DNA of 64,000 bases from Ailurus styani (lineage: Eukaryota > Chordata > Mammalia > Carnivora > Ailuridae). The stretch is from positions 374,669 to 438,668 of the forward strand of contig LNAC01000065.1 of assembly GCA_002007465.1 (NCBI GenBank), given 5' to 3'. Position 1 is the first letter of the stretch. The number at the start of each line of letters is the position of its first letter. This document shows positions 63,177-64,000 of this stretch, one piece after another. A program made the translations under genes and the position numbers. The notes under the pieces were generated by a model. The model was not told where the DNA came from and did no database searches. It was given only the letters and a program-made list of their open reading frames with translations.

Positions 63177-64000
63177 AAGTCTTTTTTAAGCATACATGAG
63201 TACATATACATATATATACACACATATAAGATATATACATAACACGCATAATTAAATACATTGTTGGTATTATTCTGAACGAACTGTTACCTATTAGATC
63301 AAGTAAGAATAAGAAAAATAGAAGTTTTTATTTTACCTTCATGTATTACTTCTTCAGCATTCTTCCTTACTTTATATAGATCCAAGTTACTGATCAATAC
63401 TATTTTTCTTCTCTCTCTTTAGAGAGAGAACTTCTTTGAACATTTCTTGCAAGGTAGGTATCTTGGCAACACATTCTCTCAATTTTTGTTTGTCTGAGAA
63501 AGTCTTAATTTCTCCTTCACTTTTGAAGGATAATTTCACAGGGTACAGAATTCTAGGTTAATTTTTTTTCTCAGTACTTTAAATATTCACTACACTCTTC
63601 TCGCCTTCATGGTTTCTGAGAAGTCAGATGTACTCCTTTATCTTTGTTCCCTTATAAGTAAGATTTCTTCCCCCTCTGGTTTCTTTCAGAATTTTTCATT
63701 ATCTTTGACTTTTCTGTAGCTTGAAAAATAACATGCCTATGTGTAGTTTTTTGGCATTTATCTTGCTTGGTGTTTTCTAAGCTTTCTGGATCTGTGGTTT
63801 GATGTCTGATATTAATGTGGGAACATTTTCAATCACTATTGCTTAAAATATTTTTTTTTATTCCTCCTATTCCCTTCTCTCCTGATATTTACCATTACCT
63901 GCATTTTTACCTTCATGTATTCATAGTCCTTGGATGTCCTGTTCTGTTTTTTCTAGTCTTTGTTCTCTTTGCTTTTTAGTTTTGAAGGACTCCACTGAAA

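Larger units (their letters stand above)
60800..64000 (-). mobile_element. Old LINE-1, antisense, runs off the window
   Basis: The order of motifs is an antisense L1 read from its 3' end. 3' region text comes before 60913, then 'attgctgagtagtattccat', 'cccattcacctgtcaataga' and 'tgaagtccaatttatcactt'. From about 63430 there is 5'-region text ('cttgcaaggtaggtatcttg', 'gacttttctgtagcttgaaa'). A Tigger/MER2-like element (60913-61237) and two SINEs (61950-62156, 62961-63160) interrupt it. No long ORF remains. Confidence 0.8.

Overview
This window is mammalian, almost certainly from a caniform carnivore. It has split exons with GT/AG junctions, tRNA-Lys-derived Can-SINEs (heads reading gcacctgggtggctcagt, or the reverse complement), carnivore-type LINE-1 copies and older eutherian repeats (MIR, L2, MER5A, hAT-Charlie, Tigger). 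The youngest SINEs (24302-24490, 57050-57327, 62961-63160) carry a 'cctacttgtgatctct' tail that I associate with mustelids. That narrower placement is an inference.

The only protein-coding gene I can name is the 3' end of CLSTN2 (calsyntenin-2, alcadein gamma) on the + strand. Its last five coding exons lie at 747-917, 1356-1501, 1613-1736, 2453-2637 and 4467-4664. They encode the juxtamembrane ectodomain, the transmembrane helix and the cytoplasmic tail with two WDDSAL kinesin-light-chain motifs. A long 3' UTR probably follows; the best distal poly(A) signal is at 15464-15469.

From about 15.5 kb to the end I see no gene I can name, and the sequence is dominated by retroelements. A near full-length degenerate L1 (21350-28106) carries two SINEs and is flanked by an imperfect 14-bp target duplication. 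A 5'-truncated L1 lies at 30526-31864. A second long L1 (about 33983-40400) has lost a catalytic Asp of its reverse transcriptase and contains a short polyadenylated insert. Abutting its 3' end is a processed MDM2 pseudogene (40409-42824), followed by a probable solo LTR (42896-43690), a SINE nested in a SINE (43750-44091) and an L1 3' end. The right edge (60800-64000) is an old minus-strand L1 interrupted by a MER2/Tigger-like element and two SINEs.

The most interesting object is the MDM2 retrocopy. It appears to be a fossil of an unusual splice form: 252 bases of non-MDM2 sequence sit exactly at one exon-exon junction (with an immediate in-frame stop, and an old hAT transposon fossil inside), and one whole internal exon is missing at another. 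A lone, well-bounded minus-strand exon candidate (47174-47260) and an isolated CpG-rich patch ending in a good 5' splice site (16781-16960) also deserve a check. I found no CRISPR array, operon, intact tRNA/rRNA gene or undescribed multi-gene system.
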